Shown: positions 44,365 to 56,930, counted from the first letter of the stretch. The stretch: DNA of 64,000 bases from Sorex araneus (GCF_027595985.1 NC_073302.1:98502734-98566733), one strand, 5' to 3'. The notes: a model not told the origin generated them from the letters alone. Translations and numbers: made by a program.

Positions 44365-45400
44365 CCTAAGGAGGGAGGGAAGAAAGAATAGAAAAAGAGA
44401 GAGAAGAGGGAGAAGGAAGAAGGGAGGAAGGTAGTAAGAAGGGAGGGAGAACAGAAGGAGTGAATGAGGGAGGAAGGAAAGAAGCAAGGAAGGAAAGAAG
44501 GAAGGAGGCAGGAAGGGAGGGAGGGAGGAAGGAAGGGAGGAAGGGAGGAAGGGAGGAAGGAAGGAAGGAAGGAAGGAAGGAAGGAAGGAAGGAAGGGAGG
44601 GAGGAAGGGAGGGAGGGAGGGAGGAAGAGAGGAAGGGATTAAGGGAGGGAGGGAGGAAGGAAGGAAGGAAGGAAGGAAGGAAGGGAGGAAGGGAGGGAGG
44701 GAGGAAAGAAGGAAGGAATGAAGGAAGGAAGGAAGGAAGGGAGGGAGGGAGGAAGGGAGGGAGGGAGGAAAGAAGGAAGGAATGAAGGAAGGAAGGAAGG
44801 AAGGGAGGGAGGGAGGAAGGAAGGAAGGAAGGAAGGAAGGAAGGAAGGAAGGAAGGAAGGGAGGGAGGGAGGGAGGGAGGGAGGGAGGGAGGAAGGAAGG
44901 AAGGAAGGAAGGGAGGGAGGGAGGGAGGGAGGGAGGGAGGGAGGGAGGAAGGAAAGAAGGAAGGAAGGAAGGAAGGAAGGAAGGAAGGGAGGGAGGGAGG
45001 GAGGGAGGGAGGGAGGGAGGGAGGGAGGAAGGAAGGGAGGAAGGAAGGAAGGGAGGAAGGAAGGAAGGGAGGAAGGGAGGAAGGGAGGAAGGGAGGGAGG
45101 GAGGGAGGAAGGAAGGTAGGAAGGAAGGAAGGGAGGAAGGGAGGAAGAAGGGAAGAAGCGAAGGAAGGAAGGAAGGAAGGAAGGAAGGAAGGAAGGAAGG
45201 AAGGAAGGAAGGAAGGAAGGGAGGGTGGGAGAGAGGGAGGGAGGGAGGAAGGGAGGAAGGAAGGAGGAAGGAGGGGGGAGGGAGGGAATGAGGGAGGGAG
45301 TGAAGAAAGGAAGGAAGGAAGGAACGAACAAAAAAAGGGAGGGAAGGAAGGAAGAAACAAAGGATGGGAGGAAGAAAGGAAAGGAGGAAAAGATATCTGA
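44365..45400. repeat. (GGAA)n/(GGGA)n purine tract, about 1 kb
   Basis: Alternating blocks of gaagg and ggagg units, almost without pyrimidines on the plus strand for about 1 kb. Long open frames on both strands here are a composition effect. Confidence 0.97.
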
Positions 45401-45439
45401 GCTAGGAAAAGGGAATACCACAGATCAGAGCAATATATG

Positions 45440-48180
45440 ATGTAGAACTCAAAATGATAATGCAAAAGATGAATAAAACTAATACATGATTCTCTATAAG
45501 GATAAATAAAAGTGAAAAACTCATAACACTCTAAAAATAAGAGATGGAATTCTAATAAGTAGTATCAAAAATAAAAAAGAAATAATACAGCCTGAAACTT
45601 TGTAAGTTTCCACATTGTGATTCAATAAAAAAATTAAAAAAGAAATAATACATTAATACAAAAAATATCAAGAGACTACTATAAACAATTGCATACCACT
45701 AAGTTGGGTACCTACAATAAACAGACAGAAAAATTATTGAAAGCTTACAACCTTCCAGCACTGAATCAGAAAAAGGGAAAATATGAACAAAATAGTTACA
45801 AGTGAGGGATTTTAAATAGAATCATTCCAAAAACAAAAGTTTAGGATTAGATGGTTTTACTAATCAATAAAACCTTCAATAATATTTCAGTAGTGACTTT
45901 CTTCCAAAAAATAAAAGAGAACGGAAATTCAGCCACATACATTTTAGGTAATGGAAGTGGCAGTGAGGTTAAAAGAAGACAGGACACCACCACAAATAAT
46001 TTGTAGCTGGGTGTTGGGAGTTAATGAGGCAGTCAGAGCACATTCCTTTCATGCACCAGACCTGAGCTCTGCCCCGAGCACTGCATGAACTCATGTGCCC
46101 CGCACATCAGAAGTTGTGCATTAGTGCATGAGTCCCCATGCACTGCTTGGGCAATTCTAGTATCTGATGGCACTGAGGGCCTGCGCAGGACCCATTATTG
46201 GGTCCTAGCATTGATCCTGTAGCTTAGCTGGGTCAGTACTGCAGGATGTGGCCGTATGCCATCTGAGCACTGCTTGAGACCCCCTGGCCCCGTCAAAAAA
46301 TTAAAAAAATCTACAGATCAATTTTAGTGATGAACGTAGATGTGAAGAAACGCAACAAAATTGTGAAACAAACCCAACAGTACATTCAAAGGACTATACA
46401 CCTTAGTGAAGATGATTTTATTGATAACATCATACTCAGTGATGAAGAAAGATTTACCTTTAAGATTGAGCACAAAGGCTCAAATTTCCACTTAAATCCA
46501 TTATTCAGCATGGTATTAGAAGTGCTAGCCATGGAAATTCATCAAGAAAAATATCTCAAATTGAAAATTCATTAAGTCTAGCACTAGTTGCAGATCACAT
46601 CCTAAATAATTAAGTGTCCAAGAATTAACATAGCAAAAGAGGTGAAAGACTTGTACGTGGAGAATTAAGTCATTGTTAAAATAAAATAAGATAGATCAGA
46701 TGAAATTATATTCTATGGCCCTGAATTGAAATGATTAACATTGTCCAAATGTACATCCTACTCAAAGTATTATACAAATTCAATGCAATCCCTATCTAAA
46801 TCCCAATTACACTTAGAAGAAAGAAAAAAGAATGTACTGAAACTCTATGAAATCACAAATGAGCCCAAAGTTTCAAATTAGTTCTGTGATAAGAACGGAA
46901 TGATCATAGGTCCCAACTTCAAACTATACTACAAAATTATATCAATCAAAATGATATGGTGTTGGAATGAAAGAAAGCACTTAGATTAATGGAATACAAT
47001 TGACCCTAGATTGAAACCCTGAAATATATTGATAGTTGCCTTATGACAAAGAAGCCCAAGACATAGCCTGTGAGAGAAAAATTATCTTCAAAAAATGGTA
47101 GAAAAACTAGATGAACACATACCAAAAAACCCTCACTATTATATCTCATTATAAATAATCACTCAAGTTCAAAAATTAACTCAAAATGGATTAATTATAG
47201 TCATGCATGTTAAAAATTATAAAATGCAAAGAAGGTACAGGCAATTCATCTTCATTTCTGTGATTTTTTTCATGGATTTGACTGCAAAGTCACAGGGGAA
47301 AAAAGTAAAAATAAAAGGGATTACATCTAAGTAAATGGTTTTGACAGAAAGGGAATCTAAAATTAAAATTAAAAGGAGTAATAAGAACGGTATTCACACA
47401 TTTTACATCTACAATGGATTTATATCCTAGGAACATAGAGTACTACAAACCTAAACAAAACAATCAAACAAACAAACATGATTCTCTCAGAATAGATAGG
47501 AGAGCTGAATAAACACCAAAGAAGAAACAGAGATAGACAACAGACACATGAAATATATTTTCACTTATTATCAAGAAATGTAAGTCAAAATGACAATAAA
47601 AGACTACATCACACCTATGATAGTTGCCTATCATAGGAAATAGAAGAAAATGTACTGAAATCAAAAGAATAGAAGAGTGTGGGAAAAAAGGAACTCTAAT
47701 AAACTTATAATATAACAGAAACTGATCTTGCTGCTATGGAAAACTGCACAGAGATTTCTAAGTATTTAATAATTGATCTCCCACATAACCAGCAATTCAA
47801 TTCCTAAGTTACTCTCTGAATAGGCAAAAACCCCAATTTAAACAGATATATGCACACCTGTGTTCATTTGTAGTAATATCTACAATAACAAAAATAAGGA
47901 AACCTCTATTTTCCAATAAGAAATAAGTGGTTAACAAGAGTGGTGACATAAATACAAATGGACTCTAAGTCAATCATAAAAGTATAATTCAGTCCTTTAC
48001 GACAACATGGATGGAACTGGAGTAGGACCTATAAATGAGAAAATCAAAAAGAGAAGACAAATAGTAGATGATCTCACTCCTATGGTGCTAAACAGATAAA
48101 TGCAGCAAGTACAACAACAACAAAAAAGTGAGGAGAGGAGATGAACAAACACTTCCTAAAACAAACAAACAAACAAACAA
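45440..48180 (+). mobile_element. Old L1, ORF2 region
   Basis: 'gcttacaaccttccagcactgaatcagaaaaag', 'gaagatgattttattgataacatcatactcagtgatgaag', 'tcccaacttcaaactatactacaaaattatatcaatcaaaat' and 'acaacatggatggaactggagtaggacc' follow ORF2 order. Interrupted by stops and by SINE-like DNA near 46.0-46.3 kb. Ends in an AAAC array at 48158-48186. Confidence 0.8.
45995..46300 (+). mobile_element. Old SINE-like segment inside L1
   Basis: 'gggagttaatgaggcagtcagagcacattcctttcatgcaccagacctgagctc' and 'ccgagcactgcatgaac' resemble a diverged type 1 SINE with an extra half unit. Confidence 0.4.
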
Positions 48181-48186
48181 ACAAAT

Positions 48187-48345
48187 AAGCCCAAACCTAA
48201 GGCCAACCCACATAGCAGAGCCTAGCAAGCTACCCATGGCATATTCGACATGGCAAAAACAGTAACAACAAGTCTCACAATGGAGACATTACTGGTGGCT
48301 GCTCGAGCAAATCGATGAACAACAGTATGACAGTGCAACAGCGCA
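48187..48345 (+). mobile_element. Type 2 SINE, 5'-truncated
   Basis: Begins 'gcccaaacctaaggccaacccacatagcagagcctagcaagctacccatggcatattcgac' and ends 'gatgaacaacagtatgacagtgcaacag'. Confidence 0.85.
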
Positions 48346-48369
48346 GTGCTCTTTATATACATATATATA

Positions 48370-48407
<38 letters not shown>
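48370..48407. repeat. (GA)n microsatellite
   Basis: About 17 GA units after a short AT run, between the type 2 SINE and a further L1 ORF2 fragment at 48408-48560 (aatactaccatcacaggaaggctggaactgcag). Confidence 0.9.
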
Positions 48408-48409
<2 letters not shown>

Positions 48410-48792
48410 TACTACCATCACAGGAAGGCTGGAACTGCAGTTCGCTGCAACGTGGATTGAACTAGGGAGTGGCATGTTAAGTGAGGTAGATCAAAGGGTA
48501 AAGGACAAATACCAGATAGTCTCACTAGTATGTGGCAGATGTGTGGAAGGAGAAAAGTAGACTAAAGTTAATTTAGGAATATAAGCGGTATAGGAGAGCT
48601 GCTCAAGTTTATGATCTATCCCTTAACAAATAAAAAAGAGGACCAGAACAGAGGTAAGGGGAATATTTATTAAAGGATGGGCAACAGATGGAACCTCATG
48701 CAAGGCAAGTGGCAGGCAGTAGACTCCCCTGTGAGGGTATAGATTTAAATTATAATTTAAAAAGTATTTGATAATTTTAAAAGTATTTGATG

Positions 48793-49035
48793 GGCTGGAG
48801 CAATAACACAGTAGGGCATTTTCTTTGCATGTGGCTGACCCGGTTTTGATTCCTCTGCCCCTCTCGTGGAGCCCAGCAAGCTACCGAGAGTATCTCACCC
48901 GCACGGCAGAGCCTGGCAAGCTACCCGTAGTGTATTTGGTATGCCAAAAACAGTAACAATAAGTCTCACAATGGAGACATTACTGGTGCCCGCTCAAGCA
49001 AATCAATGAGCAATGGGATGACAGAGACAGTGAAA
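48793..49035 (+). mobile_element. Type 2 SINE, full length
   Basis: Complete from 'gggctggagcaataacacagtagggcatt' through the body to 'gatgacagagacagtgaa'. It shows that type 1 and type 2 share the tRNA-derived head and differ downstream of the B box. Confidence 0.93.
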
Positions 49036-49092
49036 AGTATTTGATAGAAAATAATATCTATTTTTAGATATTATAAAATATCTAAAATTTTT

Positions 49093-49265
49093 TAGAGCAA
49101 TAGCACAGCGGGTAGGGCGTTTGCCTTGCACGCGGCGGATCTGAGTTCGATCCCCGGCATCCCATATGGTCCCCCAAGCACCGCCAGGACTAATTCCTGA
49201 GTGAAAAGCCAGGAGTAACCCCTGTGCATCGCTGGGTGTGACCCAAAAAGAAAAAAAAAAAAGAA
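49093..49265 (+). mobile_element. Type 1 shrew SINE
   Basis: 'agagcaatagcacagcgggtagggcgtttgccttgcacgcggcggatctgagttcgatccccggcatcccatatggtccccc', with A-rich tail. Confidence 0.95.
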
Positions 49266-49624
49266 AAAAGAAAATAATATGAAACTAGTGGTTAAAAGAG
49301 TCAAGGAAATAAAGGTTTCATGTTAATCAAAGTAAATTAGAGGGAGAAGGGCAAATGCCAGATAATCTCACTCAGCATGCTAATAAAACAAAAAAATAGA
49401 CAATAATGAATATAATAAACCCTGGGCCTAGATTACAGAACTAAATATACAAGAATGTTGGAGGGTAATAAGGCAGTGGATTTTAAGTAACATAAGTCCC
49501 TTGATAGAGAATGTTGGGTATTTCAGTGGTGGTGATGCACCCAAGAATTGAAAACCTAGTGTTTGGGGGAGTTTCCATTCTTCCCAAGTTGAATTGTAGA
49601 TATAGTGCAATCTCAAGTTTTTCT

Positions 49625-49945
49625 TTTTAGTCTTTTAAAAAATTATTTATGTTTTTAATTAATGAATCACTGTGAGGGTACAGTTACAAATTTACCCATT
49701 TTTGTGCTTGTGTTTCCCTCATACAGTGTTCGAGAACCCATCCCTCCACCATTGTCCATTCTCCACCACCAAGGAACCCAGTATCCCTCCCACCCTCCAA
49801 TCCTGTCCCCCCCACCCACCCCACCCCACCTCTGTGGCAGGGTATTACATTTTGTTCTCTCTCTCATTTTGGGTGTTGTGGTTTGCGATAGGGGTATTGA
49901 GTGGCCATCGTGTTCAGTCTCTAGTCTACTTTCAGAAACCTGTGT
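49625..49945 (-). mobile_element. L1 3' end, reverse
   Basis: 'attaatgaatcactgtgagggtacagttacaaatttacccatttttgtgcttgtgtttccctcatacagtgttcgagaaccc' and 'gtgttgtggtttgcgataggggtattgagtggcc'. It is similar to 40335-40835. Confidence 0.92.
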
Positions 49946-50009
49946 TTTTGCATAAATTTACTGCTTTAAAATTTACATGGACATAAATATGATCAGGAAT
50001 GGTTGAAGC

Positions 50010-50178
50010 AGATCCAGAGAGATATCACAGTGAGGGAAGGTCTTGTCTTGCCCTTTACTGGGTAAAGTCCTCAGAACTGCACACGGTCTCCTGAGTTCCT
50101 CCAGTAATGACCCCCTGAGCACATAGCCAGGAGTAAACCCTGAGCGCTATTGGGTGTGGCCCCAATGCAAGCAACAAT
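50010..50178 (+). mobile_element. Type 1 SINE, diverged
   Basis: 'gatccagagagatatcacagtgagggaaggtcttgtcttgcc' to 'catagccaggagtaaaccctgagcgctattgggtgtggcccc'. Confidence 0.75.
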
Positions 50179-50447
50179 AATCAAACCAAATGTGCAAATA
50201 TGGAATAAAAGTTAGACAAGTTGCAATATTTGATTTTGACAGTTAATATAAAGTTTTGATTAGTGAGGCAATGGCAATAGAATAGACTAATAGAGCAATA
50301 GGATAGAATAGCACTACTATAGTAAGTCCAGATCTCTATGGGAAACATTCATCAAAAGTAGTCAAAGTCAGTTAAATAAATAACTTCTTTAAACAAACTA
50401 TGTTGAAACTTAGGAATAGTCATATGTTAAAAATGAAATATGGTCCT

Positions 50448-50820
50448 GAACGGCCATGATCCCAGAGGCACACAAACCAATCTTGGAACCCAGTGGCTTT
50501 TGGCAGAAATACATCTAGACTATGCATTAAACTATGTCGCCGTGCCACCCCAGGTGGGGAAAGGTGTTTTTCCTTCGGCCTTCCCCCCCATCAAGCGGCA
50601 CAATGGCCACCATCTTTCAGAGCCTATTGGACAGCCAGGTATGAGACTGCAGTGCCAAGACACGCAGGGCCTCGCGGGATGGTGAGGATGGAATTGACCC
50701 TTCTCCCTGCCCTGACGAGACCCTGAATTGCCACCCATGAATGGCTCCTCCAGCACCTGAATGGCCATGATCCAAGAGGCACACAAACCAATCTCAGAAC
50801 CCAGTGATTTTGGCAGAAAT
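50448..50820 (+). repeat. Direct-repeat-flanked GC-rich segment
   Basis: A sequence of about 65 bp (gccatgatcc.agaggcacacaaaccaatct.gaacccagtg) occurs at 50448-50512 and again at 50758-50820. Between them is a GC-richer block (gtgccaccccaggtggggaaagg...). It could be two units of a longer tandem repeat with a 310-bp period. Confidence 0.7.
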
Positions 50821-50999
50821 CCCTGTAGACTTATTACTAAAATATCAGAAATCCAAAATTGTGCAGCCACAACATCATATGCTCTTCATAATCAGCAATA
50901 GAAAACAAATTATCTAATGAGGCCTTTTCAGCAGGTCTGATTGTTGGGGAAAATTCCAAATAATAATGGTGGGTCTTTTGTCAAGATATTGAATGTGAT

Positions 51000-51195
51000 C
51001 AAAGTAAAGAGAGAGTAAAGTGGAAATCATCTGCCACACAGGCAGTGTGGAGGTGGGCTGGGGTGTATACTGGGGTTCTTGGTGGTGGAATATGTGCACT
51101 GGTGAAGGGATGGGTGTCTGATCACTGTATGACTGAGACTTAAACTTGAAAGCTTTGTAACTGTTCTCATGGTGATTCAATAAATAAAAAAATAA
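51000..51195 (+). mobile_element. L1 3' end
   Basis: 'ggggtgtatactggggttcttggtggtggaatatgtgcactggtgaagggatgggtg' then 'gtgattcaataaataaaaaa', the L1 terminal layout in forward orientation. Confidence 0.8.
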
Positions 51196-51204
51196 AAAAT
51201 AAAA

Positions 51205-51660
51205 ATGAAATATGAAAGGGAAAGATATTTTCATGCCTATCTTGCATCATACCGATATTAATTTAAAACTTAATATCATAGACCTAAACCTTACAACTAA
51301 AAAACTAAACCAAGAAAAATTGAATGTCTGCCTTGAATTATGTAAAAAATTCCAAATATTACAGACAAACTACATTAAAAATATCAATTATACATCATTA
51401 AAATATAAAATTTTTGATTTTCAAAAGACACTCTTGAGAAATTACATCCAAATCAGAGATTTGGATAAAATATGTGCAAAAAGTATATCTGATTAGAATG
51501 TACATTTGAAATTAATTTACAATGTTAAAAAATTTAAGGAAGGCAATATTTAAAAGTCAATATTAACTATAAAGGAATCAAATAGTTCAATGACAAATAG
51601 TCAACCAAAGAAGTTACATGAATAGCAAATAAGCATCAGAAAAAATTAGAAATACCTTTA
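51205..51660 (+). mobile_element. Old L1 ORF2 fragment
   Basis: 'gcatcataccgatattaatttaaaacttaatatc' and 'aaatttttgattttcaaaagacactcttgagaaattacatcc' resemble L1 ORF2 text. The region from 51660 to 52200 is unassigned. Confidence 0.55.
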
Positions 51661-52204
51661 GTCATTTTTTTAAGTATACAAAAAAATAAATTCAAAAGTA
51701 ACTGAAATTTACTACCCCTAAACACCTCACAAGGCAAGAAAACAAAACTCTGGTGTGTGTTGTGCTTCCAGCACTAAGTCTGCTTCTAACCACGAAAATG
51801 ACAAATGTAACAAATGGTATAGATTTCCATATTTCCATATTTGGATACAAACAGTCCAAAATGGGACATATCTTTAGGAGGATTATGAGGATGAAAGCAA
51901 GGAGAAAGGACAAATGAGGAGGAAATTATTACAAACAACTCCAAGCTCCTGGCCAGACCAACTATATGTGGTCTATATACAGCTCACAACTTTCTGTGAA
52001 ATTGCTGCTACTAATTTCATTTCACAGACAAAAAAAAATTATGCCAGGTTTCATTGCAACAAAGTGAGATAGTAGCTATTAAAACCTAAGTCTGTAAGAT
52101 TTCATCCACTCTAGAACATAGTTTCCCATATAGGCACACCCAACACAGAAGGAAAAACGTTTTAAAAATTATAAGCATCATTCAAGTCCAAATTCGTACT
52201 GGTA

Positions 52205-52385
52205 CCTTTTTTATCCCCTGCTCTTTGGGCCGTGCCCATCGGTGCTGGGTGCCTACTCTGCCTCTGCACACAGGGATACTTACTTCCTGGCAGGTTCCTG
52301 GCTCTACGTGAGGTGCCAGGGATTGAATCTGCATTGGCTATGTGCAGGGCAACAGCCCTACCATAGTATTATCATTCTAGGCCCC
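52205..52385 (-). mobile_element. Type 1 SINE, reverse, diverged
   Basis: 'tgggccgtgcccatcggtgctgggtgcctactctgcctctgcacacagggatactt' and 'agggattgaatctgcattggctatgtgcagggcaacagccctacc'. Confidence 0.75.
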
Positions 52386-52389
52386 CCAG

Positions 52390-52720
52390 TTCCTAAATTT
52401 TAATTTTAATTTCTTAATTAAAAATTTAACTGCAATTTATAAAGCTGTTCCTACGTTTCAAGTGTGCAGTGTTCCAACTCCAACATCACCACCAATGGGA
52501 ACTTCGTCCACCAATCTCTCAGGTCCCTGTAACCCCACCCTTTTCAGGCACACTTTTCCGTTGGTTATTGTAGTTTGGGGCTTCTGCATCTAGTGGTGGT
52601 GTGCCTGAGGTTTAATTATATGCATCATCTCATCTCTGTACCAGTGTTGTGCCTGAGGCCCTACCCCCGACCCCTCTTACTTCTCTTCTGCTACTCCTCT
52701 TACTTCCCCACTCAACCTTA
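52390..52720 (-). mobile_element. Old L1 3' end, reverse
   Basis: 'taattaaaaatttaactgcaatttataaagctgttcctacgtttc' and 'caacatcaccaccaatgggaacttcgtccaccaatctctcagg' follow the reversed 3' UTR pattern. Confidence 0.6.
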
Positions 52721-53134
52721 AATGCCATGGTTTGGTTTCTCTATAAAGGAAATATTAGAATAAAAAAGTAAAAATATATTTGCAAATGATAAAATCATCC
52801 TGAACAAACTTACTTGCATTTTCCTTTCGGTAGAATTACATAGTCAAAAAATAATGTCTGTACAAAAGACATAATATATCCTGATTACTAAAATAGTAGA
52901 TCGTGTCTTTCAACATTCACTTGCACAATTAATTTAAAATAACCTCACACTAGAGGAAAGAAGTGACTTCCCAGGAGCGAAAGGGCAGTGCTCTGTGCAG
53001 GCAGGGCCCATCTAGCTGCCTCTCTGCACGCCAGCACGCCATTTGGAATGCTTTTATTTATCATTTGTAAATGTGGGAACAGAAAATATCTAAAATAATT
53101 TCTGTCTGTTGCTGCTTCTACTTCCCTAGGTAAC

Positions 53135-53640
53135 TGATTTACTTTTTTTTTAAATTTTATTGAATCACCATGTGAAAAGTTACAAAGTTCTCAGGCTTAT
53201 GTCTCAGTTATACAATGTTCAAACACCCGTCCCTTCACCAGTGCCCATATTCCACCACCAAAAACCCCAGTATGCCTCCCCCCCACCCCCGCCTGGGTAA
53301 CTGATAAATTTCACTCTTCTCTTTACCTTGATTACATTCCATATTTCAACACAAAACTCACTATTGTTGTTGGAGTTTCAACACAGACTCACTATTTTTG
53401 TTGAAATTTATCCCCCAAGAATACAGCCCTATTTTCAAGGAAATATTTGATATTGAGTTTTCCACTCATGAGAATGAAGAGATAAAAATTTACAATTTCT
53501 GTATTTTAGTAATTAAATCCAGGGAGATTAAAGTTGGAAATGGAATCATTTCCCTTCCTGGAGCAGCCTGGAGCAAAAGCTTAGTTCACAGTCTGGATAC
53601 ATAGTTGCAAGCACTCACCGGAACCCCAAGACTTATAGCT
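53135..53640 (-). mobile_element. L1 3' end, reverse
   Basis: 'aaattttattgaatcaccatgtgaaaagttacaaagttctcaggcttatgtctcag' and 'ccttcaccagtgcccatattccaccaccaaaaaccccagtatgcctcccc'. It is homologous to the element at 57815-58420. 53640-54260 has no recognised feature. Confidence 0.85.
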
Positions 53641-54265
53641 GCCTCTGGTTCCTGCTAGTTCGGCATTCATGCCGTAACTGATTTACTTTTGATGGGAATA
53701 AAAGAGGAGATGGGGCAGTGGGGAGACGTCACACAGTTGTCAAACAAGCAGTAATTGTAAAGCAAACGAGTAAGAACCCAGAGAGTGAACAAAACCAGCT
53801 GAAGGTGCTCTCAGAACATTTAAAAGCTCAAATTTATACTGAATTGTACAATATACCTGAAAAGAGACGATGATCAAGTCTTGAAAGCCTGGAAAAGTCA
53901 ATGAGTGGGACAGAAGCTGAATTTCTTTAGTTCGAAGCTTTCCTGCTCTCGGGCAGTGAAGGGAGAGATGAACCGTGGGGATCCCCCAGAAATTTAGGGG
54001 TTTTTCCTGTACAGAATATTATTAGTTTGATAAAAATTTCTTTGATTTCACTGTGAATAACATCAACTCACACTTCTCTGCTAGTTATGCCAGTGTTCTA
54101 ATTGCTTCTCAGGTCAGAGAGGTGACCTGGGTGCAGTGAGTGAAATGAATTCCACAGAGTTAGAACCTACAGGATGATGACTTGGAGAGGGAAGAGTTTC
54201 CTGCTCTCTTGCTCAGAAACTGTGTGCTCTGGTTTAACTAAAATGGCTTAAATAATGACAGTAAG

Positions 54266-54415
54266 AGGCCTGAGAGATAGTACAGTAGGTAAAGTGCTTG
54301 CCTTGCAAGCAGCCTACCTGGATTCAATCCTCTGTACCCTGAACACAGCCAGGATAAATCCCTGAACACAGGGCCAGAAGTCCTGCAAACCACTGGCATG
54401 GTCCCCCACCAGAAC
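54266..54415 (+). mobile_element. Type 1 SINE, diverged
   Basis: 'aggcctgagagatagtacagtaggtaaagtgcttgccttgcaagcagcctacctggattcaatcc' followed by a shortened second half. Confidence 0.75.
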
Positions 54416-54689
54416 ATATAATAATAATAATTACCACTTTTAATTATTCTAAGAATAATAGTAATTTAAACAGCTTATTTTTGGTATAAAAACAACCTGC
54501 AGATCAATGAAACAGAATTTTAAGACCTCTAGGAATTGAACCACCAAGTATGAATTTTTTCTCATTTTTATTTATTTCATAAACTTAATTTATGAAAACT
54601 GAACCAAGAACCTAGCTAGGAGAAAAGAGAATTACTTAATAATGGTACTGGGAGAACTGATCAACAAAGGAAAAATTATTGATCACTAC

Positions 54690-54930
54690 CTAGCACAGCA
54701 GGTAGGGAGTATGCCTTGCACGCGGCCGACCCGGGTTCAATTCCTCCGTCCCTCTTGGAGAGTCCATCAAGCTACTGAGAAAATCCTGCCCACATGGCAG
54801 AGTCTGGCAAGCTACCCGTGGCATATTCAATATGCCAAAAACAGTAACAAGTCTCACAATGGAGATGTTACTGGTAACCGTTTTGAGCAAATCGATGAAC
54901 AATGAGATGACAGTACTACAGTGCTACCTA
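54690..54930 (+). mobile_element. Type 2 SINE
   Basis: 'tagcacagcaggtagggagtatgccttgcacgcggccgacccgggttcaattcctccgtccctcttggagag' through 'gatgaacaatgagatgacagtactacagtgctac'. The head start is eroded. Confidence 0.92.
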
Positions 54931-55089
54931 ATATCTTACGCAGAAATTAATTCAAAATGAAAGTCATGGAAATGGCTCAAAGACCTGGAGAACAGGCTTG
55001 GCTTGGGGAAGACTCAAATTTTGTCTCTGGTTCTGCAAGTTCCCTGAGCAGTAATGGTATTAAGTACTTCTATGTACGTAGAAGAAAAC

Positions 55090-55480
55090 AAGGAGATATG
55101 TTTCTTGACATTATTCTTAAGTATATTTGGGAATTTGACTCTAGTAGCAAGTGAAAAAAAAGCAAAAGTGAAAAAATGGAGTTTATCAAACTAATAATAT
55201 TCTGTACAGAAAAAGAAACTTGCATCAAAGTAAAAAATAGTCACTGAATTGGATATATTTGTACATCACATAAATAATTATGGGCTAATATTTAAAAATT
55301 ATAAAATGTGCAAAGAACTCATAACACTTTAAAAAACACTTGATTGGTAAAGGTTCTGAAGTTGGTTAAGTATCTAAGTGGTTACTTCTCAAAAAAAATC
55401 CAGATGGTCAACAAGCACATGAAAATCTATTCATCATATTTTATTATTAGGAAAATCAAAATAAAAATGATATTGGGAAT
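55090..55480 (+). mobile_element. L1 ORF2 fragment
   Basis: 'aagtgaaaaaatggagtttatcaaactaataatattctgtacag' and 'aaatccagatggtcaacaagcacatgaaaa' are L1 ORF2-like. A short reverse L1 piece follows at 55835-55930 (cagtcatctgttcttggaaatttgaattg). Confidence 0.65.
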
Positions 55481-55929
55481 GCAGTGTCACCAGCAGGTCA
55501 GCCTGTACCTGTGGGGTGAATTTATCAGCAGTCTAATGGTGCCTTCAAGCTTCCTGACACCCCAAAATTGCTGCTGTGTCTCTGACAATAACCCAACAAC
55601 TTGGAACCAAGTTTCTCGAGAAAATAAATGACCAAAATTAGGCATGTGGAAGCCACACCGACAATCCATCTCCAGTTGAACTAAACAAGCTCATTTATTC
55701 TCCTCATTTCAGAGACCCATAAATGAATCTTGAAAGAGATCAAAAGCCACAGTTATTCTCAGACCCGCACCAGGCTGAATAGACAGGGTAAATTGGAGGG
55801 GGGCAGGTTATCTTGGGCCATAGTTTCTTTATTCAGTCATCTGTTCTTGGAAATTTGAATTGTTTCCATATTTTGACTATTGTGAATAGTGCTGCAATGA
55901 TCATTAGGAGTTCAGATATCTTTTCTGCA

Positions 55930-56750
55930 TTATGGTTTTGAGCCCGAACTCCATGATAATAATCTAACTCAACATCAATGACTTAAATGCACCAATTATG
56001 AGACAGAGTGGCCCAATGGACTAGAAAATTGAATTTAGCCTTCTGTTGCCTACAAGAAACACATTAGTACAGTAAGAGTAAAACACAGACTCAAAGTCAA
56101 AAGTTGTAACTATTTGCTATATTAAAGAATTGTCTTATGTATTGCAGAATTCTTTTTCATCAAATCAATATATTCATCTTAATCTCAGAAAGACACCTTT
56201 GAACCAGTGAATTATTCTCTAATACAGTATACCTTTCTCAATTTTCTGTGGTTTTCCCCCACTCACCATAACTGGTCTATAAACTCTACAAATATGCAAG
56301 AACATGAGTATGTTTCTATCCTAACATGAGTGAGTTTCTATGCTAACTAGAACATCATTGTAAGGTGATAGTAGAAAGTTCATAACATATTCATCTCAAA
56401 AAACTTGTTGGATAAGTGTGTAATCTAATTTAAATACTTGGATGAATATTTGCAAAACCCTTTGAAACTCTGTCTTATGATATTGCTATGCTTGTGGAAA
56501 GAATTCCAACAGAGATTTTTCTTAATTTACTGAGATCCTTAGAAACAGTGACTTTAAATGTGCTTGAAAAGAAAAACAAAACAAAAATTCAAAACAATGA
56601 AAGTTTCCTAACTACGGAAATGTAATAATGCATACCACGGAAATAAGGGATTTGTGTAAAACATTTCAAACACAAGCAAGCAGTTTTGTAATGCACTCAG
56701 CTGAATCAAATAAATTACCTAACAGATGAGATACAGATTTTTAATTAAAA
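55930..56750. other. Intergenic DNA, no feature recognised
   Basis: AT-rich. Possible L1-derived text near 55970-56100 (caatgacttaaatgcaccaattatgagacagagtggcccaatgga). Nothing else recognised. Confidence 0.5.
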
Positions 56751-56755
56751 AATTG

Positions 56756-56930
56756 GGGCTGGAACAATAGCACAGCGGGTAGGGCGTTTGCCTTGCACGC
56801 GGCCAACCCGGGTTCGAATCCAGCATCCCATATGGTCCCCTGAGCACCGCCAGGTGTGATTCCTGAGTTCAGAGCCAGGAGTAACCCCTGGGCATTGCCA
56901 GGTATGACCCAAAAAGCAAAAAAAAAAATT
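56756..56930 (+). mobile_element. Type 1 shrew SINE
   Basis: 'ggggctggaacaatagcacagcgggtagggcgtttgccttgcacgcggccaacccgggttcgaatcc', full length, with an A tail. Confidence 0.95.

Noticed and set aside
44317-45465. 382-residue frame of Pro, Ser, Phe and Leu repeats, and the opposite-strand Arg/Gly/Glu/Lys frames
   Set aside because: Purine microsatellite open on both strands; no non-repeat coding content.
46327-46575. 82-residue plus-strand frame
   Set aside because: Part of a decayed L1 ORF2, not a separate gene.
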